Assembly: GCF_023072595.1 (NCBI RefSeq)
Contig: NZ_JALLGK010000002.1
Span: forward strand, 744,001 to 808,000
Direction: 5' to 3'
Length of the DNA: 64,000 nucleotides
Origin: Streptomyces sp. XM4193
GTDB taxonomy: Bacteria; Actinomycetota; Actinomycetes; Streptomycetales; Streptomycetaceae
The notes under the pieces were generated by a model that did no database searches, had not been told where the DNA came from, and worked only from the letters and a program-made list of their open reading frames with translations. Position 1 is the first letter of the stretch. The number at the start of each line of letters is the position of its first letter. The position numbers and the translations under genes are program-made. This document shows, piece by piece, positions 42,506 through 51,538 of the stretch.

Positions 42506-44067
42506 CGACCGCCGACGCCGTTGGTGCCGCCCGCGCTGCCGCCGTCCGAACCGGTGGTGGTGTCCGGCCCGCTGCGGTCGTCCGGGCCGGTGGTGGTGTC
42601 GGGACCGCTGGTGGTGTCGGGGCCGGTGGTCGTGTCCCGGTCGCCGGGGTCGACGGGGCCGCCGGGGCCACGGCCGAGCAGGGCCAGCGCGGCGACCGGG
42701 AGCAGGAGCGCTGCGGCGAGCGCGTTGAGCAGGCCGTACCCCGCGCCCGCCACCACCAGCCCGGACGCCGCCCCGCCCAGCCCGGCGCAGGCGTTCATCG
42801 ACAGATCGGACAGTCCCTGCACACTGGGGCGCAGCTGTGCGGGCACGCTGTCCGTCAGCAGCGCGGACCCCGCCACCAGCCCGGCCGACCAGCCGAGGCC
42901 GAGGAGGAACAGTCCCGCCGCGCTCTGCGCATGGCTGCCGCCGGACGTGCCGGCGAGCAGAGTGGCGCACGCCAGCAGCGCCACCCCGAGGCCGATCACC
43001 GAGATCCTGCCGACCGCGTCCGCGAGACGGCCCATCACGGGGGAGAAGGCGTACATCCCGGCGATGTGACCGCTGAGCACGAGGCCCACCAGCTCGATGT
43101 CGGCCCCGTGGTGGGTGAGGTCGACCGGGGTCATCACCATCACCGAGACCATCGCCGTGTGCGCACCCGTGATGGTGACGAACGCCAACCGCGCACGCGG
43201 CGAGGCACGTACCGCCGCCACCGCGGCGCGCAGCGAGCGCCCGCCCTTCGGTCGCGCCCCGTCTGCCCCGTGGCCGGCCAGGCGCTGCGCGGTGAGCAGT
43301 GGGTCCGGCCGCAGCAGCGACCAGACGACCAGCGCCGCGACGACGAATATCGCCGCGCCCCAGGCGAACGGCCCCGCCGCCTCCGGTATACCCAGCCCGC
43401 TCACGCTGCGCCCGGCCGGACCGGCGATGTTCGGGCCGGTGACCGCGCCGATGGTCGTTGCCCACACCACCATCGCGATGGCCCGGCCGCGCTGGTCGGG
43501 GGCAGCCAGGTCGGCCGCGCTGAAACGGGCCTGGAGGTTGGCCGAGGAGCCCGCCCCGAACGCCGCCATGCCCAGCAGGAGCAGCGGGAAGCTCTCCACC
43601 ACGGCAGCGAGCACCACCACCCCACCTCCCACCGCACCGATGGCGTAGGCCAGAGTCAGGCCGGGGCGTCTGCCGCGAGCCGCCATCAGCGAGGCCAGCG
43701 GCAGCGACAGCACCGCCGTACCGAGCACCGAGGAAGTGGTCGCGAGGCCCGCGAGCGCCCGGGAGCCACTGATCTCCTCGGCGAGCACCGCGGCCAGCGC
43801 GAGGGAGACCGCGACACCCAGCCCGCCGAGGATCTGGCTGATCACCAGCACCATCTGGGTGCGGCGGCGCACGGCAGCGAGGTCGATGTCGCCCGGAGCT
43901 GCCGCGCCCCGGGTCGTCCGCCCGGACGCCTCCACCGACGCATTCGCGGCCGTCCTCGCGGACGCCCTGGTGGACGACGCCGACGGTGGTGCCGAGGGCG
44001 GACCCGGCCTGGGGGCAGGGGAGTCCGGAGAGGGCGAGGCGGACGGAGGCGTGGTCATCCGGCGCAT
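42493..44067 (-). CDS. MFS transporter with repetitive C-terminal tail
   Basis: A 524-residue 12-TM major facilitator. Charged cytoplasmic loops such as AARGRRPGL (motif A-like), GRLADAVGRIS and RPDPLLTAQRL fit the MFS topology. The first 80 residues are Pro/Ser/Ala-rich and disordered, and the last 45 are a TTTGPD-type Asp/Thr/Gly repeat. It lies 65 bases after ogt on the same strand. ATG at 44067 or 44058, neither with a good Shine-Dalgarno. The transported compound is unknown. Confidence 0.88.
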   Translation of the reverse strand: MRRMTTPPSASPSPDSPAPRPGPPSAPPSASSTRASARTAANASVEASGRTTRGAAAPGDIDLAAVRRRTQMVLVISQILGGLGVAVSLALAAVLAEEISGSRALAGLATTSSVLGTAVLSLPLASLMAARGRRPGLTLAYAIGAVGGGVVVLAAVVESFPLLLLGMAAFGAGSSANLQARFSAADLAAPDQRGRAIAMVVWATTIGAVTGPNIAGPAGRSVSGLGIPEAAGPFAWGAAIFVVAALVVWSLLRPDPLLTAQRLAGHGADGARPKGGRSLRAAVAAVRASPRARLAFVTITGAHTAMVSVMVMTPVDLTHHGADIELVGLVLSGHIAGMYAFSPVMGRLADAVGRISVIGLGVALLACATLLAGTSGGSHAQSAAGLFLLGLGWSAGLVAGSALLTDSVPAQLRPSVQGLSDLSMNACAGLGGAASGLVVAGAGYGLLNALAAALLLPVAALALLGRGPGGPVDPGDRDTTTGPDTTSGPDTTTGPDDRSGPDTTTGSDGGSAGGTNGVGGRQRS

Positions 44068-44132
44068 TGTGTCAGCACCGTCGACGAAGCACACCACTGT
44101 CCCGCGAGGGCGCCGCACCCAGGGCCGAGCTG

Positions 44133-44759
44133 TCAGCCGAAGAGCGGCGGCGGCAGAACGCCCTCCAGCGCCAGCAGGCTCCGCTTGGTCTCCAGACCCC
44201 CGCTGAAGCCGCCGATGCCTCCGTCGCTCTCGACCACGCGGTGGCACGGCACCACCACCGGAAGCGGATTGGCTCCCATCGCCACGCCCACTGCCCGTGC
44301 CGCCCCCGGCTCGCCGACGGCGCGCGCCAGATCCTGGTACCCGGTGACCCGCCCGTACGAGACGGTGCGCGCCAGGGTGCTCAGCACCCGGCTGTGGAAG
44401 GCGGACAGCAGCGACCAGTCCAGCGGCACGGAGAACTCCCGCAGCGTGCCCGCGAAGTAGGAGTCCAACTCTTCCGAGGTGCGTATCAGCACCTCGACTG
44501 CGGCCCCGCCGCCCGTGGCTGCCGCCCCGCCGCCCGGCTCGCCGACGGTTCTGGTGCCCGGCTCGGCAGAGAGCTCGGGCAGGGCGACGGGCTGCGCGCC
44601 GAGCCGCTCCGCGAGCCGGCGCAGGGTGCGCGAGACAGTCGGCTCGTCGGCGTGGAAGGCCACGGTGACGAGGCCCGTGGTGGTCGCGGCGAGGAGCAGC
44701 GGGCCGATCGGGGAATCCCTGACCGCCCACCAGAACCTCGCCGTCGGATTCTCCGGCAT
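44133..44759 (-). CDS. ogt: Methylated-DNA-protein cysteine methyltransferase (Ogt/MGMT)
   Basis: A 208-residue suicide repair protein that transfers the methyl group from O6-methylguanine to its own cysteine. The active site is intact: PCHRVV with the acceptor Cys172, after NPLPVVV. The C-terminal DNA-binding part FHSRVLSTLARTVSYGRVTGYQDLAR is canonical. A Gly-rich insert (about 66-88) lengthens the N-terminal domain. It has its own PafBC-type element, TGTCAGTG-N8-TAGGGT, seven bases before the ATG, implying a damage-inducible leaderless mRNA. Confidence 0.95.
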   Translation of the reverse strand: MPENPTARFWWAVRDSPIGPLLLAATTTGLVTVAFHADEPTVSRTLRRLAERLGAQPVALPELSAEPGTRTVGEPGGGAAATGGGAAVEVLIRTSEELDSYFAGTLREFSVPLDWSLLSAFHSRVLSTLARTVSYGRVTGYQDLARAVGEPGAARAVGVAMGANPLPVVVPCHRVVESDGGIGGFSGGLETKRSLLALEGVLPPPLFG

Positions 44760-44766
44760 GGGTCAG

Positions 44767-44789
44767 ACCCTAGAGCCGGGCACTGACAG
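44767..44789 (-). promoter_or_regulatory. PafBC (RecA-NDp)-type promoter of ogt
   Basis: Read on the minus strand: ctgtcagtg (44789-44781), eight bases, then TAGGGT (44772-44767), and seven bases to the ogt ATG at 44759. The -10 box is a full match; the upstream box matches except the first T. Confidence 0.75.
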
Positions 44790-44822
44790 TCCGCCGCCGG
44801 CGACCCCTCACCGGCGGCGGAC
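44789..44822 (-). terminator. Terminator after the GDPD gene
   Basis: Perfect 12-bp arms gtccgccgccgg (44789-44800) and complement (44811-44822), loop of 10 bases, 22 bases past the GDPD stop and directly next to the ogt promoter element. It insulates ogt from read-through. Confidence 0.8.
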
Positions 44823-44844
44823 CGTCGTTCGTGAACGGCGCCGA

Positions 44845-45933
44845 TCAGCCCCGTACGTGCTGCCCGTCGCCGGAGCCGTCGCCGACCGGCCCGGTGCCGT
44901 CGTCCGTCTCGACGGAGTCGTCCGCGGCCCGGTCCGTGTCGCCGGCGTCCGTGCTCGGTGCGGTGTCACCGGCGGCGGCCATGGCGTCGCGGACGACGTC
45001 CGGACGGTTGGAGATCACGCCGTCCACCCCCATCCCGGCGAGCTTCGCGGCGGTCGGACCGTCGTCGACGGTCCAGGTGTAGACCTCCAGCTGCTTGCCC
45101 TGCGCGCCGCGCAGCCGCTTGACGGCCCGGACGTACTCCTCGTCCACCTCGGTGTACCGGGGGTTGATCTGGTCGGTGAACTCGGCGTAGGAGCCCAGCT
45201 GCGACACCGCGGGCTTGCCGAGGAAGCCGGTGGTCACCCGGGGGGCCAGTTCGTGGACGGTGCGCACCGCGTCCGCGTCGAAGCTCTGCACCACCAGGTC
45301 CTGGCGCTTGCCCGCCCGCAGCCAGCCCTCCGTGCGCAGCTCCTCGACGACCTCCTCCTCGATGCCCGGGTAGAGCTCGGGCTTCTTCAGTTCGAGCAGC
45401 AGCTTCTGGTCGTTCTCGACGATCCGGTCGAGGAACTCCACCAGGGTCGGGATGCGCTCGCCGGAGTACTCGCGGGCGAACCAGCCGCCCGCGTCCAGCT
45501 GGCCCAGCTCCTGCGCGGTGAAGTCGCCGACCTTCCAGGGCGCGCGGTCGGGGAAGACCTCCTCGACGTTGGTGGTGCGCTCCAGCGTCTCGTCGTGCAT
45601 GACGACGAGCTCGCCGTCCTTGGTGCGCTGGACGTCGTTCTCCACCCACTCGATGTCCAGGTCCCTGGCCTTGTCCGCGCCTGCGAGGGTGTTCTCCGGG
45701 GCGTAGGCGGAGGCTCCCCGGTGTGCCACGACGCGGGGAGCGCCGGCGGGCGCCCGGTCGTCGAGCAGATCGGAGACGGGCCGCGGCCCCTCTCCTCCAG
45801 CGGTCCGGTCGTCGGTGTGCCGGTGGGGGGAGGGGAGCTCACCGAGAGGCGCGGCCTGAGCCGGGGCCGCGGTGAGCCCGAGTGCGAGGACACCCAGAAG
45901 CGAGCCGGTCAGGACTGCGGGGCGACGGGACAC
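44845..45933 (-). CDS. Secreted glycerophosphodiester phosphodiesterase
   Basis: A 362-residue exported GDPD. The signal peptide is RRPAVLTGSLLGVLALGLTAAPAQA in outline, cleaved near residue 27. The catalytic motif is VVAHRGASAYAPENTLAG (His and the Glu of PENT about 69-82), then DIEWVENDVQRTKDGELVVMHDE and the LLLELKKPE strand; VYTWTVDDG and GVISNRPDV end the TIM barrel. The C-terminal 45 residues are Asp/Thr/Gly rich. It hydrolyses glycerophosphodiesters outside the cell, releasing glycerol-3-phosphate. GTG start with GAGGAG upstream. Confidence 0.92.
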   Translation of the reverse strand: MSRRPAVLTGSLLGVLALGLTAAPAQAAPLGELPSPHRHTDDRTAGGEGPRPVSDLLDDRAPAGAPRVVAHRGASAYAPENTLAGADKARDLDIEWVENDVQRTKDGELVVMHDETLERTTNVEEVFPDRAPWKVGDFTAQELGQLDAGGWFAREYSGERIPTLVEFLDRIVENDQKLLLELKKPELYPGIEEEVVEELRTEGWLRAGKRQDLVVQSFDADAVRTVHELAPRVTTGFLGKPAVSQLGSYAEFTDQINPRYTEVDEEYVRAVKRLRGAQGKQLEVYTWTVDDGPTAAKLAGMGVDGVISNRPDVVRDAMAAAGDTAPSTDAGDTDRAADDSVETDDGTGPVGDGSGDGQHVRG

Positions 45934-46048
45934 GAATACTCCTCACGTCTGCTGGTGCGTTGCGCTGCACTGGACGAGACGAGACTCACCGTCGGTGGCG
46001 ACGGGAGCGTGGGCGCCGGGTTGGGGGCCGATGGCCGTCGGCTGAACA

Positions 46049-46071
46049 TTGTCAGTGGTGCGCCGTACGGT
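46049..46071 (+). promoter_or_regulatory. PafBC (RecA-NDp)-type promoter of uvrB
   Basis: ttgtcagtg (46049-46057), eight bases (gtgcgccg), then TACGGT (46066-46071), and seven bases to the uvrB ATG at 46079. All fixed positions of tTGTCRgtg-N8-TAnnnT match. Confidence 0.82.
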
Positions 46072-46078
46072 GGAGAAC

Positions 46079-48223
<2,145 letters not shown>

Positions 48224-48332
48224 TCGGGCCGGTGTGCGTCGAGTTGCGGCGCACACCTCCCGCTGTGTTGCAGGAGCGCCACAAAACCGGGGACCCGGTG
48301 GGGCGGCTACGTCGAAGTGCGTAGGGTTTTGT

Positions 48333-48358
48333 CACGGCCGTCGGAGAGGACGGCCGTG
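48333..48358 (+). promoter_or_regulatory. Leader hairpin before terD, downstream of a -10 box
   Basis: TAGGGT at 48322-48327 is a likely -10 box. The transcript would start near 48334, with an exact inverted repeat cacggccgtc (48333-48342) and gacggccgtg (48349-48358) at or near its 5' end, 24 bases before the terD GTG. It could stabilise the 5' end or regulate access to the GAGAGGGG Shine-Dalgarno. Confidence 0.55.
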
Positions 48359-48382
48359 TGGGAAGTCGAGAGGGGTACTCAC

Positions 48383-48961
48383 GTGACGGTCAACTTGTCC
48401 AAGGGGCAGGCGATCAGTCTTCAGAAGTCCGACGGTGGCACGCTCACCGCCGTTCGTATGGGCCTCGGTTGGCAGGCGGCGCCGCGGCGCGGTCTGTTCG
48501 GCAAGCGCACCAAGGAGATCGACCTGGACGCCTCGGCGGTGCTCGTCGCCGACAAGCAGCCGGTCGACGTGGTGTTCTTCCGTCACCTGACGAGCGACGA
48601 CGGTTCGGTGACCCACACCGGGGACAACCTGGTCGGCGGCGCCGGTCAGGGCGGCGACGACGAGGCAATCCTCGTCGACCTCCAGCGGGTGCCGGTCCAC
48701 GTCGACCAGATCGTCTTCACCGTGAACTCCTTCACCGGGCAGACCTTCACCGAGGTGGAGAACGCCTTCTGCCGGCTGGTGGACGAGACCAACGGCCAGG
48801 AGCTGGCGCGCTACACCCTCGCCGGCGGCGGTCCCTACACCGCGCAGATCATGGCCAAGGTCCAGCGCGAGGGCAGCGGTTGGTCGATGAAGGCACTCGG
48901 TGAGCCGGCCAACGGCCGTACCTTCCAGGACCTGATGCCGGCGATCCTGCCGCACCTCTGA
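48383..48961 (+). CDS. terD: TerD-family stress protein
   Basis: A 192-residue TerD-fold protein of the tellurite-resistance/stress family, the usual length. The beta-sandwich core has VNLSKGQAISLQ at the start, ADKQPVDVVFFRHL, DNLVGGAGQGGDDEAILVDL and VDQIVFTVNSFTGQTFTEVENAFCRL, given in parts. The acidic Asp residues in the DDGSVTHTGDN and GGDDE loops match the Ca2+ sites of TerD proteins. GTG start with GAGAGGGG upstream. It lies between uvrB and a TerD/FtsK-like fusion and forms a ter cluster with terC. Confidence 0.93.
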   Translation: MTVNLSKGQAISLQKSDGGTLTAVRMGLGWQAAPRRGLFGKRTKEIDLDASAVLVADKQPVDVVFFRHLTSDDGSVTHTGDNLVGGAGQGGDDEAILVDLQRVPVHVDQIVFTVNSFTGQTFTEVENAFCRLVDETNGQELARYTLAGGGPYTAQIMAKVQREGSGWSMKALGEPANGRTFQDLMPAILPHL

Positions 48962-48979
48962 GCCTCGGCGCGCCGCGTT

Positions 48980-49018
48980 CGGCGCACTGCCTCGGCGCAC
49001 TGCCTCGGCGCACTGCGA
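48980..49018. repeat. 13-bp tandem repeat, three copies
   Basis: cggcgcactgcct is repeated twice exactly (48980-48992, 48993-49005) with a third copy ending in ga (49006-49018). It lies between the terD stop and the hairpin cluster. Confidence 0.8.
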
Positions 49019-49034
49019 CGAGCGCACCGCATCT

Positions 49035-49137
49035 TGTGTGGCCCGGTGGAACAGCTCCGGGCCACACAGCTGTTCCACCTCCGGGCCGCGCGGGAGCCCG
49101 CGCGGCCCGGGCCCGGCTTCGCAACCGTCCGCCGGGC
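49035..49137 (+). terminator. Overlapping alternative hairpins (terminator/antiterminator-like)
   Basis: Four inverted repeats are packed together. A: tgtgtggcccgg (49035-49046) with 49057-49068. B: ggtggaacagct (49045-49056) with 49068-49079. C: 14-bp arms ccgggccgcgcggg (49081-49094) with 49097-49110. D: gcccggc (49111-49117) with 49131-49137. All are exact. A and B share bases and cannot form together. A or C may end the terD transcript; the A/B switch looks like an attenuator. Confidence 0.7.
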
Positions 49138-49256
49138 GGCTCCGTCCGGCAGCTCGTCGAGCCGAGCCGATCCGAGCCGCCGCGCAGCGCCTGGCAGATC
49201 TCCTCGCCGAGAGTCGGCGGGCCCGGCGCCCGGCGCCCGCGAGCCGCACCACGACC

Positions 49257-49313
49257 CGAGCACCACCGCTCGAGCACCACCGAGACCACGAGCACCACGA
49301 CCCGAGCACCACC
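49257..49313. repeat. Four copies of cgagcaccac
   Basis: cgagcaccac occurs at 49257, 49271, 49289 and 49303, three times followed by c and once by g. It lies just before the ATG of the TerD/FtsK-like gene. Non-coding in the assigned annotation; a structured or protein-binding leader is possible. Confidence 0.6.
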
Positions 49314-49343
49314 GAGCGACTGAGACGACGAGAGGGCGCCACG

Positions 49344-51281
49344 ATGACGGCCGAGCTGGTCAGGGGCCAGAACCACGTGCTGCCGGACGCCCGGCTGGAG
49401 ATCCGCGTCTCCGCCGGGGAGCCGGTGCTCGCCGGTGCCGTCCTCGTCGACAGCACCGGCAGCACCCGCGGCACCGACTGGATCGCGCACCCCGGGGCCC
49501 CTCAGCTGCCGGGTCTCGAAGTGCCGCGGCAGGCCGCCGTCAACCACCGCCTCGCCGTCGATCTCGAAGCGCTGCCGGAGGACGCCGTACAGGTCAGGGT
49601 GTTGCTCGCACTGCCCCAAGGGGTCGGCGGGCCGCTCTCGTTCGCCTCGCTGGCCGCGCCGTTCCTCGCGGTGACGAGCCTGGAGGGCGCGGAGCTGGCC
49701 AGCTACACCATCATCGGGCTCGGCAGCGAGTCCGCGGTGATCGCCGTCGAGCTCTACCGGCGCGGCGAGAGCTGGAAGGTGCGCGCGGTCGGCCAGGGGT
49801 ACGCCGAGGGGCTGGCTGCGTTGCTGCACGACCAGGGGCTGCCGGAGAGCGCGGAGTTGGCGAGCGGGATCCACGCTGCCATCGCCGGCGCGATGGCCCG
49901 TTCCGTTCCTGCTCCGCCGCCGCGGCAGACCGCGCCGGTCGGGGGCGAGCCTGCGAGCAACGGCGCCCTGGGCCCGGACGGGACGGGCCACCCGCAGCCC
50001 GGCACCGCCGGTTCGCAGTCCGGCGCGCCGGGCCCAGGTCCCGCAGCGTCCACGCCGCACGGCGGCGTCAACTACCAGCACCCCGGCCGCCGGGCGACAG
50101 CCCCACCGCCTCCGCCGCCCACCGCCCCCGCACCCGAACCCGGTCGTCCCGCCCAGCCGGTGGCCGGCGACGCCGCCGGCTGGTCGATGAACGAGCGCCT
50201 GTACAACCAGGTGTGGGGCATGTTCGAGGACTTGGCGAGGACCACCGCCGCCCACCGCAGCGCGGTCGACTTCGCCGACTCTCGCATGGAGCAGGAGTTG
50301 GACAAGGTCCTCAGCGATCCCGCCACCCGTTCGGGGCCCGCCGCGGAGGCCGCGCGGGAGGCGGCCCGTGCCAAGCACACCGATCTGCTCAACCGCGCCC
50401 GCGAAGTGCTGGACCGCGACCTCGCCCAGTTGGTCGAGGAGTCGCGGGTCGTCGAGCCCGCGCTGCCACCGGAGTTCGCCCGCTGGGACAATCCGGTGTG
50501 GCACGCCTACCAGGTCCCCATGGAGATCCCGATGGCGCTGCGGCTCGGTGATCTCAGTCTGCCCGAGCGCACCGATCTGAGGGTGCCGATGCTGACCAGG
50601 CTGCCGCTGGAGCGCGGCCTGTGGATCGACTCCGGCCACACCGGCCGAGCGAGCGCGGAGCTGGACTCCGACGAACTGCGCCGCCGTGCGGGCGAGTTGG
50701 CCACCGCTCTGGCGGGCCGACTGCTCGCCGTCTACCCGGCGGGGGAGTTCTCGGTCCAGGTGATCGACGCCGCCGGCAGCAACGCCGCCACGCTCGCCCC
50801 GCTGACGACCAGCGGGGTGCTGAAGCAGCCGCCCGCCTCCGGCGCCGGAGGGGTCGGGGAGACGCTGGCCGGGCTGACCAAGCGGGTCGACCTCGTACAG
50901 ATGGCGGTCCGCAGCCGCGCCCTCGACTCGTTGCCGCCCGACCTCGACACCGCCGAACAGCTGCTGATCGTCCACGACTTCCCGCACGGTTTCGACGACC
51001 GTGCGATCACCCAGCTGCGCTATCTCGCGGACGAGGGGCCGGCGGTGGGTGTCCATCTGCTGCTGGTCGCCGACCGCGAGGAGGCCAGCGCGTACGGACC
51101 GCTGCTCGACCCGCTCTGGCGGGCGCTGCTGCGGGTGACACCGGTCCCCGACGATCATCTGATCGATCCGTGGGTCGGCCACCAGTGGACGTACGAGCCC
51201 CCTTTGGTCCCGGCGAACAGCCAGATCCTGCCGCAGGTGCTCAACAGCGTCGCGGAGGCCAGGAGGCGATACGGCCGCTGA
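49344..51281 (+). CDS. TerD domain fused to FtsK-like domain with degenerate Walker A
   Basis: A 645-residue two-part protein. Residues 1 to about 175 are a TerD-like beta-sandwich (VRGQNHVLPDARLEI, SYTIIGLGSESAVIAVELY). A Pro/Gly-rich linker (about 188-275) and a helical region (280-380) follow. Residues 410-645 follow the order of an FtsK-family motor: a P-loop position SGHTGRAS (430-437), a strand VQVIDAAGSNAAT, ETLAGLTKRVDLVQM, a Walker-B-like LLIVHDFPHGF (D545) and GVHLLLVADR. The Walker A lacks the GKS/T lysine, so ATP hydrolysis is doubtful. Annotators have called similar genes 'export associated'; the function is unknown. Confidence 0.82.
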   Translation: MTAELVRGQNHVLPDARLEIRVSAGEPVLAGAVLVDSTGSTRGTDWIAHPGAPQLPGLEVPRQAAVNHRLAVDLEALPEDAVQVRVLLALPQGVGGPLSFASLAAPFLAVTSLEGAELASYTIIGLGSESAVIAVELYRRGESWKVRAVGQGYAEGLAALLHDQGLPESAELASGIHAAIAGAMARSVPAPPPRQTAPVGGEPASNGALGPDGTGHPQPGTAGSQSGAPGPGPAASTPHGGVNYQHPGRRATAPPPPPPTAPAPEPGRPAQPVAGDAAGWSMNERLYNQVWGMFEDLARTTAAHRSAVDFADSRMEQELDKVLSDPATRSGPAAEAAREAARAKHTDLLNRAREVLDRDLAQLVEESRVVEPALPPEFARWDNPVWHAYQVPMEIPMALRLGDLSLPERTDLRVPMLTRLPLERGLWIDSGHTGRASAELDSDELRRRAGELATALAGRLLAVYPAGEFSVQVIDAAGSNAATLAPLTTSGVLKQPPASGAGGVGETLAGLTKRVDLVQMAVRSRALDSLPPDLDTAEQLLIVHDFPHGFDDRAITQLRYLADEGPAVGVHLLLVADREEASAYGPLLDPLWRALLRVTPVPDDHLIDPWVGHQWTYEPPLVPANSQILPQVLNSVAEARRRYGR

Positions 51282-51289
51282 CGAACTTC

Positions 51290-51343
51290 CGATCCCGTCG
51301 GCGCCCCTGTCCCCACCGCGACCCGGCGCCGCCGACGGGATCG
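51290..51343 (+). terminator. Terminator before the terC promoter
   Basis: Perfect 14-bp arms cgatcccgtcggcg (51290-51303) and complement (51330-51343) around a 26-base GC-rich loop. It follows the TerD/FtsK-like stop at once and separates it from terC. Confidence 0.85.
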
Positions 51344-51385
51344 AAGTGTGGCGCAGAGCACTGCCGGGCCGGTGCTTTCCTCGCC

Positions 51386-51528
51386 TATGCTTGGCCGCAG
51401 CGGAGGGGAGTATTCCCCTCGAGCGGCGTCCTCGTCAGTACGGGTCGGCCACCCGGCCCCGGGGAGTCGGCCCGGTAGCCAGTTGGTGCAGCCGGGTGGA
51501 AGAGACCTCCGGCTGATGATGCCGGAGG
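51386..51528 (+). promoter_or_regulatory. Promoter and yybP-ykoY-like Mn2+ riboswitch candidate of terC
   Basis: TATGCT at 51386-51391 is a -10 box that would start RNA near 51398. The leader then reads cggagg (51401-51406), GGGAGTA, and about 95 bases later AGAGACC followed by cctccg (51506-51511), which pairs with cggagg as P1. The GGGGAGUA and AGACC loops next to P1 are the conserved signature of the yybP-ykoY family. The 3' P1 strand can instead pair as cctccggc (51506-51513) with gccggagg (51521-51528), which covers the Shine-Dalgarno. Ligand binding would therefore free the ribosome-binding site. Confidence 0.75.
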
Positions 51529-51538
51529 AGTGTTTTCT

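Noticed and set aside
46043..46054. LexA SOS box before uvrB (gaac within ctgaacattgtcagt)
   Set aside because: Only one half-site GAAC is present and the partner GTTC is missing; the overlapping TTGTCAGTG explains the sequence better.
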